DNA of 64,000 nt from Planctomycetota bacterium. Lineage in GTDB: Bacteria > Planctomycetota > UBA1135 > GCA-002686595. Shown piece after piece: positions 1 to 8,687 of this stretch. The stretch lies in assembly GCA_002862085.1 (NCBI GenBank), contig PKCK01000047.1, positions 124,001 to 188,000 on the forward strand. Reading direction: 5' to 3'. How positions within the stretch are numbered: the first letter of the stretch is position 1; the number at the start of each line of letters is the position of its first letter. A model generated the notes under the pieces. That model was not told where the DNA came from and made no database searches. It saw nothing but the letters and a program-made list of their open reading frames with translations. The position numbers and the translations under genes are program-made.

Positions 1-1030
1 TGTAGAACGGCACGCCCAGGGGGTCGTGCCGCTTGCCGAGCACGACGCCGTCGGTGCTGGAGGGGATCAGCGCGCAGGTGATGCCGACGTCCTCGCCCTT
101 GCCGAGCACGTTCCGCGGGTCGCGCAGTTTGAAGGCGAGGCCGAGGACCGTGGAGACGGCGGCCAGCGTGATGTAGCGCTTGTTCCAGTTGAGGCGCACC
201 CAGATCTCGCCGTCACGCTCGAAGACCTCGCCGCTCGCGGTCATCGCACCGGCGTCGGAGCCCGCGTTCGGCTCGGTCAGCGCGAAGCACGGCATGTCCG
301 TGCCGTCGGCGAGGCGCGGGAGGTAGTGAGCTTTCTGCTCGTCGGTGCCGTAGTGGGTGAGGAGCTCGGCGGGGCCCAGGGAGTTGGGCACCATCACCGT
401 GATCGCGAGCGGCCCGGAGCGCGAGGAGAGCTTGGCGACGACCGCGCTGTTCATGGACGCGGAGAACCCCTTGCCCCCGTACTCCTTCGGGATGATGAGC
501 CCGAAGAACCCCTCGTCCTTCAGGTACTGCCACACGTGCTCCGGCAGGTCGCGCTCCTGGAAGACCTTCCAGTCGTCGGTCATCCGGCAGACCTCCTCGC
601 AGGGCCCGTCCAGGAAGGCCTGCTCCTCGGGGGTGAGGTCGGGGTACGGCTCGCTGACCAGCCGCTCCCAGTCCGGCTTGCCGCTGAAGAGCTCGCCGTC
701 GATCCAGACCGTGCCCGCCGTGAGCGCCGTGCGTTCGGTCTCGGAGATGACCGGCAGGAACTTCAGGGCCTTCATGATCCTCATGACCGGGCCCGAGACG
801 AGCGTCACGCGGAGCGCGGGCACGTTGAACACGGTCATGACCACGAGGTACCCCGCGAGCCAGCTCCACCCGAGGGTGCCCACCACGAGCACGGCCCCGG
901 CCACGGTCCAGGCCGCGATGGGCGCCGCGGTGAAGCCGAGCGCCAGCGCCAGCGCGATGACGCCGAGGAGCAGCCACGGCCAGGGCATGGCGAGGAGGAA
1001 GCCGGAGAGCGCGGCGAAGGGGAGTGTCAT
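1..1030 (-). CDS. fadE: Acyl-CoA dehydrogenase, FadE type (3' part cut off by window edge)
   Basis: This is the first 343 codons of a membrane-anchored acyl-CoA dehydrogenase, which would catalyse the first, FAD-dependent step of fatty-acid beta-oxidation. Residues 1-65 hold two hydrophobic helices, as in E. coli FadE. The acyl-CoA dehydrogenase N-terminal and middle domains follow, with IIPKEYGGKGFS near residue 180 and CFALTEPNAGSDAG near residue 247. The frame is open to the left edge, so the C-terminal domain with the catalytic glutamate is missing. It lies 67 bp downstream of the TetR gene on the same strand and is probably co-transcribed with it. The ATG at 1030 starts the first hydrophobic segment. 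The FadE assignment rests on the membrane N-terminus and is fairly secure. Confidence 0.9.
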   Translation of the reverse strand, partial: MTLPFAALSGFLLAMPWPWLLLGVIALALALGFTAAPIAAWTVAGAVLVVGTLGWSWLAGYLVVMTVFNVPALRVTLVSGPVMRIMKALKFLPVISETERTALTAGTVWIDGELFSGKPDWERLVSEPYPDLTPEEQAFLDGPCEEVCRMTDDWKVFQERDLPEHVWQYLKDEGFFGLIIPKEYGGKGFSASMNSAVVAKLSSRSGPLAITVMVPNSLGPAELLTHYGTDEQKAHYLPRLADGTDMPCFALTEPNAGSDAGAMTASGEVFERDGEIWVRLNWNKRYITLAAVSTVLGLAFKLRDPRNVLGKGEDVGITCALIPSSTDGVVLGKRHDPLGVPFY

Positions 1031-1097
1031 GGCGTCGATGGGTACGGGAAGGATGGGTCTTGTCTTCTCGGGCGTGGCCGCGCGTGCAGCGAGCGCG

Positions 1098-1706
1098 TCA
1101 GGAAGCGCCGTCGCCGGAGCGGGGCGCGAAGGTCGCGGCGCAGGCGAAGTGGATCGCTTCTTCGATCAGGGTCTTTCGATCGAGGCTCGCGTCGACCCGC
1201 TGGGCGATCAGGAGGGCGACGAGTCCGTGGAGGGCGGTCATCACGATCGTCGCGCGGCGCAGGCCCTCCGCGGCCGGGACCGAGGCCAGCTCCGCGAAGG
1301 CCTCGAGGCTGCGGCGGGCGCGGCGGTAGGCCTCTGCGGGGTACCGCTCCATGCGCTCCGGCCGCAGGAGGAACATGATCTCGTAGTACGCGGGCCGTTC
1401 GAGTCCGAAGTCGACGAAGGCGCGCGCGCCGCGCTGGAGCCGTTCGAGGCCGGTGCCCTCCGCCGCCACGGCTTCCTCGAGGCGTCCGTTGAGCTCCTCG
1501 AACCCCTCGTCGATCAGAGCGTGGACGAGGGCGTCCTTGCTCTTGAAGTAGAGGTAGATGCTGGTGGCGGTGCAGCCGACCGCCGAGGCGATCTTCCGGG
1601 TCGAGAGGGCCGGATAGCCCTGCTCCACGAGCGTCCTGCGCGCTTCATCGAGGATGGCGCGCTTCAGATCGGCTCCTGTGCCGCGCTGCTGGCTCGTGTC
1701 GGTCAT
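1098..1706 (-). CDS. TetR/AcrR-family regulator, probable fatty-acid degradation repressor
   Basis: A 202-residue one-component repressor. The N-terminal helix-turn-helix reads LSTRKIASAVGCTATSIYLY (about residues 36-55), followed by the usual FKSKDALVHAL. The C-terminal part is an all-helical ligand-binding domain. The reading frame is open further upstream, but the ATG at 1706 is preceded by AGGGGGAGG and starts a normal-length TetR protein. The gene sits between fadE and the divergent fadI-fadJ pair, and a palindrome lies in the divergent promoter region. By analogy with acyl-CoA-responsive TetR repressors (FadR of Bacillus, PsrA of Pseudomonas), it probably controls all of these genes. 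The ligand is not known. Confidence 0.88.
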   Translation of the reverse strand: MTDTSQQRGTGADLKRAILDEARRTLVEQGYPALSTRKIASAVGCTATSIYLYFKSKDALVHALIDEGFEELNGRLEEAVAAEGTGLERLQRGARAFVDFGLERPAYYEIMFLLRPERMERYPAEAYRRARRSLEAFAELASVPAAEGLRRATIVMTALHGLVALLIAQRVDASLDRKTLIEEAIHFACAATFAPRSGDGAS

Positions 1707-1884
1707 GGGCGGCGGGCCTCCCCCTGAGGCGATCGCGCGCGGGGAGCCCCGGTCGGACGGCTCCCCGTCGCTATCGACCGCTGGCGGGGTCCGGCACCAA
1801 TCGAGCCTCCGGATTCGCGCCGCGAACGGTCGATCCCGAGGGTCGGCGGGCCTTTCGGCGCGCTTCTCCGCACGAAGCGGGTAG

Positions 1885-1899
1885 GTTGACACTGTAAAC
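1885..1899. promoter_or_regulatory. Candidate TetR operator overlapping a fad promoter
   Basis: GTTGACACTGTAAAC is an imperfect inverted repeat: GTT(G/T)ACA, one centre base, TGT(A/C)AAC, with one mismatched pair. It lies between the TetR start (1706) and the fadI start (2013). On the plus strand it overlaps TAAACT (1895-1900), which fits a TANNNT -10 box. On the minus strand it contains TACAGT. Binding here could block both directions. The palindrome and promoter hexamers are visible; the binding protein is inferred from gene order. Confidence 0.5.
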
Positions 1900-2012
1900 T
1901 GGTGACGGGGAAACCGAAGTCTTTTGCGTCAACAGGCCGCGAAAGCCCTTCGCGACCGGGGCGTACGCCCCGGTCGCCAGTCCCTTTCCGAGACACCGAG
2001 CCCCACCCATCC

Positions 2013-3335
2013 ATGATCAAGGTCGAGCACGACGAGGGCCCCGAGGTGGTGATCGCCGCGGGACTGCGCTCCCCCTGGGTGCGCGCCGGCGGCACCTTCG
2101 CCAAGGAGGACGCGGGCCACCTCGGGTCCCAGGTCATGCGCGAGCTTCTCGTGCGGACCGGGATCGAGCCGGGGGCGTTCGACGAGGTCGTCGTCGGGTC
2201 GGTGGGGCCGCCCCATGACCAGGCGAACATCGCGCGCGTGGTCGCGCTGCGCGCCGGGATTCCTCGTCACGTACCCGCGCGCACGGTCGCACGGAACTGC
2301 GCCTCGGGCATCGAGGCGGTGACCACCGCGGCGGCGTCGATCAAGGCCGGCGCCGGCGACCTCTACATGACGATGGGTCTCGAGGTCATGAGCGCCTATC
2401 CGCTCATCTTCGGCGAGAAGATGACGAACCTGTTCGCCCGGCTGATGCGTGCGCGCAGCCTCGGCCAGCGCCTCGCGGCCATCGGTTCCTTCCGGCCGAA
2501 CTTCCTGAAACCTCGCGTCGCCCTGCTGGAGGGGCTGACCGACCCCATCAGTGACCTGCTCATGGGCCAGACGGCCGAGCTCGTCGCGCGGGACTTCGGC
2601 ATCACGCGAGAGGAGTGCGACGCCTACGCCGCCGAGAGCCACCGGCGCGCGGCGCAGGCGCGAGACGCCGGTCGCTTCGAGGACGAGATCCTGCCGCTCT
2701 TCCCGCTGGGCGCGAAGGAGGGGTCGACGTCCGTTCTCCACGACGACTCGATTCGCGACGACCAGAGCCCCGACAAGCTCGCGAAGCTGCGGCCGTACTT
2801 CGAGAAGCCCGACGGCGTCGTGACCGTGGGCAACGCGTGCGGGATCACGGACGGGGCGGGCGCTCTGGTGGTCACGACGGCGGAGCGCGCGAAGGCGCTG
2901 GGCCTCGCTCCCCTCGCGCGACTGAAAGCGTGGGCCTGGGCCGGCTGCGAGCCGGCGCGCATGGGCCTCGGCCCCGTCCACGCGACCGCTCAGGTCCTCG
3001 ACGCCACCGGCGTGACCCTCGGGGACATCGGCGCGATCGAGCTGAACGAGGCTTTCGCGGCGCAGGTGCTCGGCTGCGCGCGGGCCTTCGAGAGCGCGGA
3101 GTTCGCGGGGGGGAAGCTCGGCCGGACGAGCCCCCTGGGGACGCTCGATCTCGACCGTACCAACGTCAACGGCGGCGCGATCGCCCTCGGGCACCCCGTC
3201 GGGGCGACCGGCGCGCGCCTGCTCCTCACCGCCGCCCACGAACTCGAGAAGGGCGACCACGAGCTGACCCTCGCCACCCTCTGCATCGGCGGCGGCCAGG
3301 GAGGCGCCGTGCTCCTGGAGCGCATCGAGCGATGA
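2013..3335 (+). CDS. fadI: Acetyl-CoA acyltransferase (3-ketoacyl-CoA thiolase), FadI type
   Basis: A 440-residue thiolase that cleaves 3-ketoacyl-CoA to acetyl-CoA and a shortened acyl-CoA. The nucleophilic cysteine is C96 in [10 protein letters not shown]. The C-terminal active-site segments [16 protein letters not shown] and CIGGGQGGA are both present. Its length matches FadI (about 436) better than the shorter FadA. The frame is open back to 1902, but the added residues do not look like thiolase, whereas the ATG at 2013 leads straight into the family start. Its stop overlaps the fadJ start by 4 bp (ATGA), so the two trifunctional-enzyme subunits are translationally coupled. Confidence 0.93.
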   Translation: MIKVEHDEGPEVVIAAGLRSPWVRAGGTFAKEDAGHLGSQVMRELLVRTGIEPGAFDEVVVGSVGPPHDQANIARVVALRAGIPRHVPARTVARNCASGIEAVTTAAASIKAGAGDLYMTMGLEVMSAYPLIFGEKMTNLFARLMRARSLGQRLAAIGSFRPNFLKPRVALLEGLTDPISDLLMGQTAELVARDFGITREECDAYAAESHRRAAQARDAGRFEDEILPLFPLGAKEGSTSVLHDDSIRDDQSPDKLAKLRPYFEKPDGVVTVGNACGITDGAGALVVTTAERAKALGLAPLARLKAWAWAGCEPARMGLGPVHATAQVLDATGVTLGDIGAIELNEAFAAQVLGCARAFESAEFAGGKLGRTSPLGTLDLDRTNVNGGAIALGHPVGATGARLLLTAAHELEKGDHELTLATLCIGGGQGGAVLLERIER

Positions 3336-5533
3336 TCGACCTCAGCCAGTTCCCGAGCCCCGCCGACGCCCCCGAACCCGGCGCGTGCATCCGCGTCGAG
3401 CGCCCTGAGGAGGGCCTCGCGGTCGTCGTCTTCGACGCGCCCCACCGCAGCTTCTCGGTCCTCGACGCCCCGCTCCTGCGAGACCTCGACGCGGTGCTCA
3501 CCGAGCTCGAGGCGGACGGGTCGGTGAAGGGCGTCGTCTTCACCGGCAGGCGGCCCGATCAGTTCCTCGCGGGCGCCGACGTCGAGGCGATCTCACGGAT
3601 CACCGACCCCGGGGTGGTGCGCCAGGCGGTCATCGCGGTGCACGGTCTCTTCGAGCGCATCGAGCGGCTCGCACCGCGCACCATCGCCGCGGTCGGCGGC
3701 CCGGTCCCGGGTGGCGCCTTCGAGCTGTCGATGTGCTGCGACGCCATCGTCGCCACCGACGACTCGCGGACGCGGATCGGCCTCCCGGAGACCATGCTGG
3801 GGATCATCCCCGGCTGGGGCGGCAGCCATCGTCTTCCCTGGCGAGTCGGGCTCCCCAAGGCGCTCGACGCCATCCTCACCGGCAGGCTGTTCCCGGCCAA
3901 GAAGGCCTGGAAGATGGGAATGGTCGACCGGCTGACCAAGGCCGAGTACCTGGAGCGGATCGCCGCCGACCTCGCGATGGGCCGCGAGCGCATCAAGCGC
4001 AAGCGACGGGGCCGCGCGAAGTGGCTCGTGGACCGCAATCCGATCGCTCGCGCGGTCATCCGCGGTCAGGCGCGCAAGGGCGTCGATGCGAAGGCCCACG
4101 GGAACTATCCTGCGCCCTACGCGGCCCTCGACCTCGTCATGGCCGCCCCGGGTCGCTCGCTCTCCGAGGCCGCGCGCGCGGAGGCCGACGCGGTCGCCGC
4201 CCTCGCCATCGGGCCGGTCTGCAAGAGCCTCGTCGGCATCTTCTTCGCCTCCGAGGCGGCCAAGAAGCTGGCGAAGTTCGAGGACGGCCGGAGCCCCGAG
4301 CGGATCCGGCGCGCCGCCGTCGTGGGCGGCGGGATCATGGGGGGCGGCATCGCGAGCCTCATGGCGGACAAGCAGGTCGAGGTACGTCTCGCGGATCTCA
4401 GCCGCGCCGCCCTCGACGCCGCCACCTGGCAGCACCGCAAGGACATCGCCAAGAAGCGCAAGCGGCGGCGCCTCTCCACGGGGCAGGCCAACTCCGCCAT
4501 GGACCGGCTCGAGGTCTCCGTCGGTATCAGCGGAGTCGGGGAGGCCGACATCGCCATCGAGGCGGTGGCCGAGGTGATGAAGGTCAAGCACGCGGTGCTC
4601 GGCGAGCTCGCAGGCGCGATGCCCGCGGATGCGATCCTGGCGACGAACACCTCGTCGCTGTCCGTCACAGAGATGCAGCGAGGTCTGCCTGGACCCGAGC
4701 GCGTCGTCGGGATGCACTTCTTCAACCCGGTGAAGAAGATGCCCCTGGTGGAGATCGTACGCGGGGAGGAGACCTCCGACGCGACCATCACCAGGACCGC
4801 GGCGCTCGCCGTGGCACTCGGGAAGACGCCCGTCGTGACGAAGGACGTGCCGGGTTTCCTGGTGAACCGGCTGCTCGGGCCCTACCTCGACGAGGCCGTG
4901 CGCCTGTTCGTGGACGGGGTGAGCCCGGTACGCATCGATCGGCTGCTCGTGGCCTTCGGGATGCCCATGGGACCCTTCACCCTGCTCGACGAGGTCGGCT
5001 TCGACATCGCGGCCCACGCGGCGGGGTCCCTCCACGAGGGCTACGGCGTGCGCATGACGCCGTGCGACGCCCTCGGCGGGATGATCTCTCCCGAGCGCCT
5101 CGGCAAGAAGTCCGGCAAGGGCTTCTACGACCACACGGCGAAGCGCAAGAAGGGCCAGTCGCCCCCGGTCATGGGAGACCTCGGGCGCTTCCAACGCAGC
5201 ACCCGCGCCATGCTCATGTCGGACCGCGACATCACCGACCGCATCGTGCTCGCGATGGTGGGGGAGGGCGCGCGCGCCTTCGAGGAGCGCGTCGTGGCGA
5301 CCGCCGCCGAGTTCGACCTCGCCACCGTGTTCGGGACGGGCTTCGCGCCCTTCCGCGGCGGCCTGCTCGGCTACGCGGACTCGGTCGGAGCGGCGCGGCT
5401 GCTTTCGATGCTGGAGCGCCACGCCGCGATGCCCGACGTGGTCGAGCGGGGTGCCGCCGCGGCGCGCTTCGAGCCCGCTGCGGTGCTCCAGGAGCTGGCG
5501 GAGGCCGGGGAGACCTTCCACGGCCGGGGCTGA
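3332..5533 (+). CDS. fadJ: Fatty-acid oxidation complex alpha subunit (enoyl-CoA hydratase / 3-hydroxyacyl-CoA dehydrogenase)
   Basis: A 733-residue bifunctional enzyme. The N-terminal crotonase domain (about residues 15-220) keeps both catalytic glutamates, in [11 protein letters not shown] and GLPETMLG, and has the glycine-rich [12 protein letters not shown]. From about residue 325 a Rossmann fold begins with [16 protein letters not shown]. The dehydrogenase active site follows at [19 protein letters not shown], then two C-terminal 3HCDH domains. Length and order match FadJ/FadB. The ATG overlaps the fadI stop. Together with fadI and fadE it supplies a complete beta-oxidation spiral, apart from acyl-CoA synthetase. 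Confidence 0.93.
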   Translation: MIDLSQFPSPADAPEPGACIRVERPEEGLAVVVFDAPHRSFSVLDAPLLRDLDAVLTELEADGSVKGVVFTGRRPDQFLAGADVEAISRITDPGVVRQAVIAVHGLFERIERLAPRTIAAVGGPVPGGAFELSMCCDAIVATDDSRTRIGLPETMLGIIPGWGGSHRLPWRVGLPKALDAILTGRLFPAKKAWKMGMVDRLTKAEYLERIAADLAMGRERIKRKRRGRAKWLVDRNPIARAVIRGQARKGVDAKAHGNYPAPYAALDLVMAAPGRSLSEAARAEADAVAALAIGPVCKSLVGIFFASEAAKKLAKFEDGRSPERIRRAAVVGGGIMGGGIASLMADKQVEVRLADLSRAALDAATWQHRKDIAKKRKRRRLSTGQANSAMDRLEVSVGISGVGEADIAIEAVAEVMKVKHAVLGELAGAMPADAILATNTSSLSVTEMQRGLPGPERVVGMHFFNPVKKMPLVEIVRGEETSDATITRTAALAVALGKTPVVTKDVPGFLVNRLLGPYLDEAVRLFVDGVSPVRIDRLLVAFGMPMGPFTLLDEVGFDIAAHAAGSLHEGYGVRMTPCDALGGMISPERLGKKSGKGFYDHTAKRKKGQSPPVMGDLGRFQRSTRAMLMSDRDITDRIVLAMVGEGARAFEERVVATAAEFDLATVFGTGFAPFRGGLLGYADSVGAARLLSMLERHAAMPDVVERGAAAARFEPAAVLQELAEAGETFHGRG

Positions 5534-5555
5534 GCCCCGGGCGTCCCTCACCTCC

Positions 5556-5843
5556 TCAGAAGAGGAAGATCACGCCGTCGAGGGCTCGCAGCGCCGCGTA
5601 CAGGTCCAGCACGGACCGGGCGCTGGGGCACTCGGGCTCGACCGTCACGGACTGGTGTCGTCCGGCCTCGGTGGTGCGGACGGACGTCTTCGGGTCGGCG
5701 TCGAGGGCGAGCTCCGCGCGCACGCAGGCAGCGACGGAGGCCTCGAGGTCGATGTCCCCTGCGCCGATCACCTTGAAGGTGTACGGGCAAGGAAACGAAT
5801 GTCGTGCCTCGAGGAGCTCGAGGGTCGGGAGGCTGTCCGCCAT
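5556..5843 (-). CDS. DUF493 (YbeD-like) family protein
   Basis: A 95-residue protein matching the small DUF493 family: FPCPYTFKVIGAG near the start, a central segment rich in Val and Ala, then a late Val-Tyr-Leu core ending DGVIFLF. The fold is a ferredoxin-like alpha/beta sandwich related to regulatory ACT-type domains. The molecular role is unknown in the literature I can recall. It converges on fadJ with 22 bp between stops. A box reading CACGCT lies six bases upstream of the start, one base away from the TANNNT pattern seen before other genes here. Confidence 0.75.
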   Translation of the reverse strand: MADSLPTLELLEARHSFPCPYTFKVIGAGDIDLEASVAACVRAELALDADPKTSVRTTEAGRHQSVTVEPECPSARSVLDLYAALRALDGVIFLF

Positions 5844-5926
5844 GGCTCCAGCGTGGGCAGGGTCGAGCGGCGGTTCCTCCCGCCGCGGACCGGGTCGGGC
5901 GGGGCGTCAGGCCCCCCCCGCGTGGA

Positions 5927-6667
5927 TCACTTCGCCGCGTCGAGCAGCCCGGGGAGACGCCCGACGAGACCTTTCTTGCCCGACGACGAGATCGGGTCCT
6001 CGCCGAGGTAGACGTCGAAGAGCGCCTTGGCGAGGGTGGGGTCGGCGATATCGGGGCTGCGCTCGCCGTTGACCACCGTCGACAGGCTCCCGTCGGCGTG
6101 CCAGGTGAAGCGCAGCTCCATGCCGTCCTTCAGCTCGTCGAGCGAGAAGAAGCCCCGGAAGGTCTCGAGGGTCTTCAGCTTCTCGGCCTCGGTCCCCTTC
6201 GCCTTCTCCTTGAGCTTCAGCATCCGCGGCTTCAGAGAGTCCTCGAAGGCCTCGACCACGTCCTCGGCCTCCACGTCGCGGCAGAAGCGCATGCGCAGCT
6301 CCTTGACCGTGTTCTGCGTGAGGAGCGTCTTGAAGAGCGCCTTGTCCTTCTCGACGGCCTTGGCCTTCTTTCCCTTGTAGCCGGCGAGATCCTTCCTGAC
6401 GAAGGCCCGGTCGACGTAGAGGGCGAACGAGTAGACGTTCACCTTGAAGATCGTCTTCTCGCGGACCCCGAGCCCCATGAGATCGAGGGTGGCAGGCTTG
6501 GCGTCCTCCGCAGCGTTCTCCTCGAGAGTGGACCGGACCCAGGCCGGGTACTCGTGGTCGCTCTCCTTCTCCTCGACCATGACCGGCTTTGCGTCCTGGA
6601 CCACGAGGGCCGGCGCGGGGGCGGCGCCGAGGAAGAGAGTGAGGAGCGCAGGTGCGGTGTGAAGCAT
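5927..6667 (-). CDS. Exported chalcone-isomerase-like protein
   Basis: A 246-residue protein with an N-terminal hydrophobic signal segment (about residues 1-22), followed by a chalcone-isomerase-like domain: DLMGLGVREKTIFKVNVYSFALYVD around residues 62-86 and FRGFFSLDELKDGMELRFTW around residues 170-190. Bacterial members of this group are usually periplasmic proteins of unknown function and are not expected to isomerise flavonoids; fatty-acid binding has been suggested for plant relatives. Charged Lys/Glu-rich helices occupy the middle. The ATG at 6667 is chosen because it opens the signal peptide. The next gene upstream on this strand is the AraC regulator, 38 bp away, so the two may be co-transcribed. 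Confidence 0.72.
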   Translation of the reverse strand: MLHTAPALLTLFLGAAPAPALVVQDAKPVMVEEKESDHEYPAWVRSTLEENAAEDAKPATLDLMGLGVREKTIFKVNVYSFALYVDRAFVRKDLAGYKGKKAKAVEKDKALFKTLLTQNTVKELRMRFCRDVEAEDVVEAFEDSLKPRMLKLKEKAKGTEAEKLKTLETFRGFFSLDELKDGMELRFTWHADGSLSTVVNGERSPDIADPTLAKALFDVYLGEDPISSSGKKGLVGRLPGLLDAAK

Positions 6668-6705
6668 GATGAGCCTGGGCGGAGTGGTGGCGGTGGGGGG
6701 CGGGT

Positions 6706-7596
6706 TCAGTGCACGGGCTCGTCTTCGTCGAGCTTGGTGCGCCACTGGTTCGGGCTCTCGCTGGTCTCCCGTTTGAAGGCGCGGTAGAAGGTCGAGAGGT
6801 CCTCGAAGCCGCACTCGAAGGCCACGCTGAGGACGGTCCGGTTCGTGTTCTCGAGGAGCTTCTTGGCGTGGTCGATGCGCAGCTTGCGAACGTGGGCGAG
6901 CCAGGAGGTTCCGGCGACCTCGCGGAAGAGCTGGGTGAAGCGGCGGCGTGAGAGCCCGAGGGCGGACGCCGCGGCGTCGAGGTTCGTCGCCTCGAAGAAG
7001 TTCTCCGACAGATCCTCCACGTAGCCCTTCATGCGCGTGACGCTGTCCGAGCCGACCGCGACCTGGGGGATCCGCGCGGGGGCGGTCTCGTCCGTGGAGC
7101 TCGCGAGGATACGCGTGACGTCGACAATGAGTCGCAGCGTCAGCGCGACCATCTGGGCGCCCGTCGTGGGCAGGTCCAGGGTCTGCTCGAAGAGCAGTCG
7201 GCGCATGCCGCGCTCCACCTTCTGGGCCGCGTGCTCGCTCAGGGCGATGACACCGCTCGGGAGGGTGTCCTGCGCGAAGCACGTGGTCTCGAGGATGTGC
7301 GCCTGGATGCTCACCACGTAGAGGGACATGGGCGCCTCGGCGGAGTCGACCAGCGCGTGCTCGAGCCCGATCGGCACGATGATCGCGTTCCCTCTGGTGC
7401 AGGGCAGAATGGCGCCGCCGACCTCGAGGTGTCCGTGGCCGTCGTGGACCAGGATGACCTTCATGAAGTCGTGGGCGACGGCCGGCATCGACCAGCCCTC
7501 GGCATGGTGACTCTCGAACACGTCCACTCCCCAGGGGGGGAACATGTGTTCGACGGGCTCGCTGGTGGGCTGACTTGCGCGGGGACGGATCGGCAT
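6706..7596 (-). CDS. AraC-family transcriptional regulator
   Basis: A 296-residue regulator. The N-terminal half (about residues 20-110) is a cupin-like sensor domain with HDFMKVILVHDGHGHLEVGG. The C-terminal hundred residues hold two helix-turn-helix motifs, with LGLSRRRFTQLFREVAG and VAFECGFEDLSTFYRAFKRE, typical of AraC/XylS. The frame is open upstream, but the added residues are an Arg/Gly/Pro-rich translation; the ATG at 7596 starts a normal AraC length. TATCGT lies at 7606-7611, nine bases upstream, and could be its -10 box. The target genes and ligand are unknown; the adjacent chalcone-isomerase-like gene is the nearest candidate. Confidence 0.85.
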   Translation of the reverse strand: MPIRPRASQPTSEPVEHMFPPWGVDVFESHHAEGWSMPAVAHDFMKVILVHDGHGHLEVGGAILPCTRGNAIIVPIGLEHALVDSAEAPMSLYVVSIQAHILETTCFAQDTLPSGVIALSEHAAQKVERGMRRLLFEQTLDLPTTGAQMVALTLRLIVDVTRILASSTDETAPARIPQVAVGSDSVTRMKGYVEDLSENFFEATNLDAAASALGLSRRRFTQLFREVAGTSWLAHVRKLRIDHAKKLLENTNRTVLSVAFECGFEDLSTFYRAFKRETSESPNQWRTKLDEDEPVH

Positions 7597-7934
7597 CGCG
7601 CGACGACGATAGCAGGGACTCCCGAGTCCGTCGCCGGGCAAGCCGGGGAGCACTGCCCCGGCTTCTGCTGCGCGGCACCGGACGAGGGCGTGGAGGGGCG
7701 TCGTCGGCCCCGGCTCCGAGGCGGGTCCGGAGCCCGTGGTGCAAGGCGAGTCGCGCGCTCGTCCGAGCGCCCCCTGCCCGTCTTTCCCCGGTTCCTCCAC
7801 GCTCCCGAGGGGGCGAGCCGAGAGCCGCCCCTCGCGGGGAGACCGCGTGGAGTTCTCCCGCCCGCATCGGGGTCACGCGGCGCACGGCGAGGGTCATCTA
7901 CCTGCCATCTGGGGCACTATCCGTCGTCATCCGT

Positions 7935-8017
7935 TGGGGACGAGCTGGATGGGGCCGAATTGGGCGAGAAACTTCACGAGTGGGGATAAGTGGGTAGAAG
8001 TTGGGTCGAGATTGGAG
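7935..8017 (+). promoter_or_regulatory. Array of MraZ-type TGGGN boxes upstream of mraZ
   Basis: Seven TGGGN or TGGAG pentamers begin at 7935, 7950, 7961, 7981, 7991, 8002 and 8013. From 7950 onward the spacings are 11, 20, 10, 11 and 11 bases, that is one helical turn apart with one position skipped. E. coli and Mycoplasma MraZ bind direct repeats of TGGGN separated by about five bases upstream of their own gene. The array ends 74 bp before the mraZ ATG, so autoregulation is the natural reading. The rest of the 7597-8090 gap shows no convincing gene. Confidence 0.75.
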
Positions 8018-8090
8018 GCAAAGGGCTGTTCTCCACATTAGTTGCGGGATTCTTGTGACTGTGTTGGGATCTCCTGCGGAGTTGTCATCC

Positions 8091-8588
8091 ATGTCCTCGC
8101 CCCAGTTCCTCGGTGTCCACTCGGCCACGATCGACCCCGAAGGTCGGATCCAGCTCCCCGTGCAGCTGAGGGACGAGGTGAACCTCCGCAGCCCCGAGTT
8201 CCGGTTCATGGCGAGCCTCGAGGCCGACGGGAGCATCTGCCTGCGGAGCCGTGAAGGATTCGATCGCTGGACCGAGCGGCTTCGCTCGGCCGAGCCCCGC
8301 TCCCAGGACGCGCGGCGGACCCTGCTCACCGTCGCGGCGTTCAGCGCGCCCGTGAAATGCGACAAGCAGGGGCGCATCAGGGTGCCAGATCCGATCCTTC
8401 GCCTCGCGGGGATCGAGCGGAGCGACGCCCGTGAGGTCGTCCTCGTGGGCGGCTTCGACGAGATCCGCGTCTGGTCCCCGAGGGGCTGGGACGCCTTCGC
8501 CGCCCACGCGCGGGACGGCCTCTCGGCAGGCCTCGACGAGCTCCTGCTGGGGGCGTCCGCCGACGGCCTCTCCGCGGCCGAGGCCTGA
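8091..8588 (+). CDS. mraZ: MraZ-like transcriptional regulator, solitary
   Basis: A 165-residue protein with two SpoVT/AbrB-type beta repeats. The first is GVHSATIDPEGRIQLPVQLRDEV (about residues 6-28). The second is DKQGRIRVPDPILRLAGI followed by VVLVGGFDEIRVWSPRGWDAF (about residues 92-140), which is the classic MraZ C-terminal signature. In most bacteria mraZ heads the division and cell-wall cluster with rsmH and fts genes. Here the next gene is a beta-propeller protein and no division gene is nearby. The ATG at 8091 gives the normal MraZ start; the upstream in-frame extension runs into the box array and is unlikely to be translated. Confidence 0.85.
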   Translation: MSSPQFLGVHSATIDPEGRIQLPVQLRDEVNLRSPEFRFMASLEADGSICLRSREGFDRWTERLRSAEPRSQDARRTLLTVAAFSAPVKCDKQGRIRVPDPILRLAGIERSDAREVVLVGGFDEIRVWSPRGWDAFAAHARDGLSAGLDELLLGASADGLSAAEA

Positions 8589-8687
8589 CCCCGGGGCTCC
8601 CGGCCTGGGACATCTCGCCTGCCCCGGGCAGGCGCTGCCGGGTTGGGCTCAGGAAACCGCGCGGAGTGCGTCGAATCGGTTCACAGG

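Noticed and set aside
213-977. A minus-strand frame overlapping fadE
   Set aside because: It is in another frame than the intact FadE reading (1-1030), which carries acyl-CoA dehydrogenase motifs throughout; the His/Arg-rich product matches nothing.
1902-2012. Longer start for fadI at GTG 1902
   Set aside because: The 37 added residues are Pro/Ser/Arg-rich and not thiolase-like, and the GTG lies directly against the -10/operator region.
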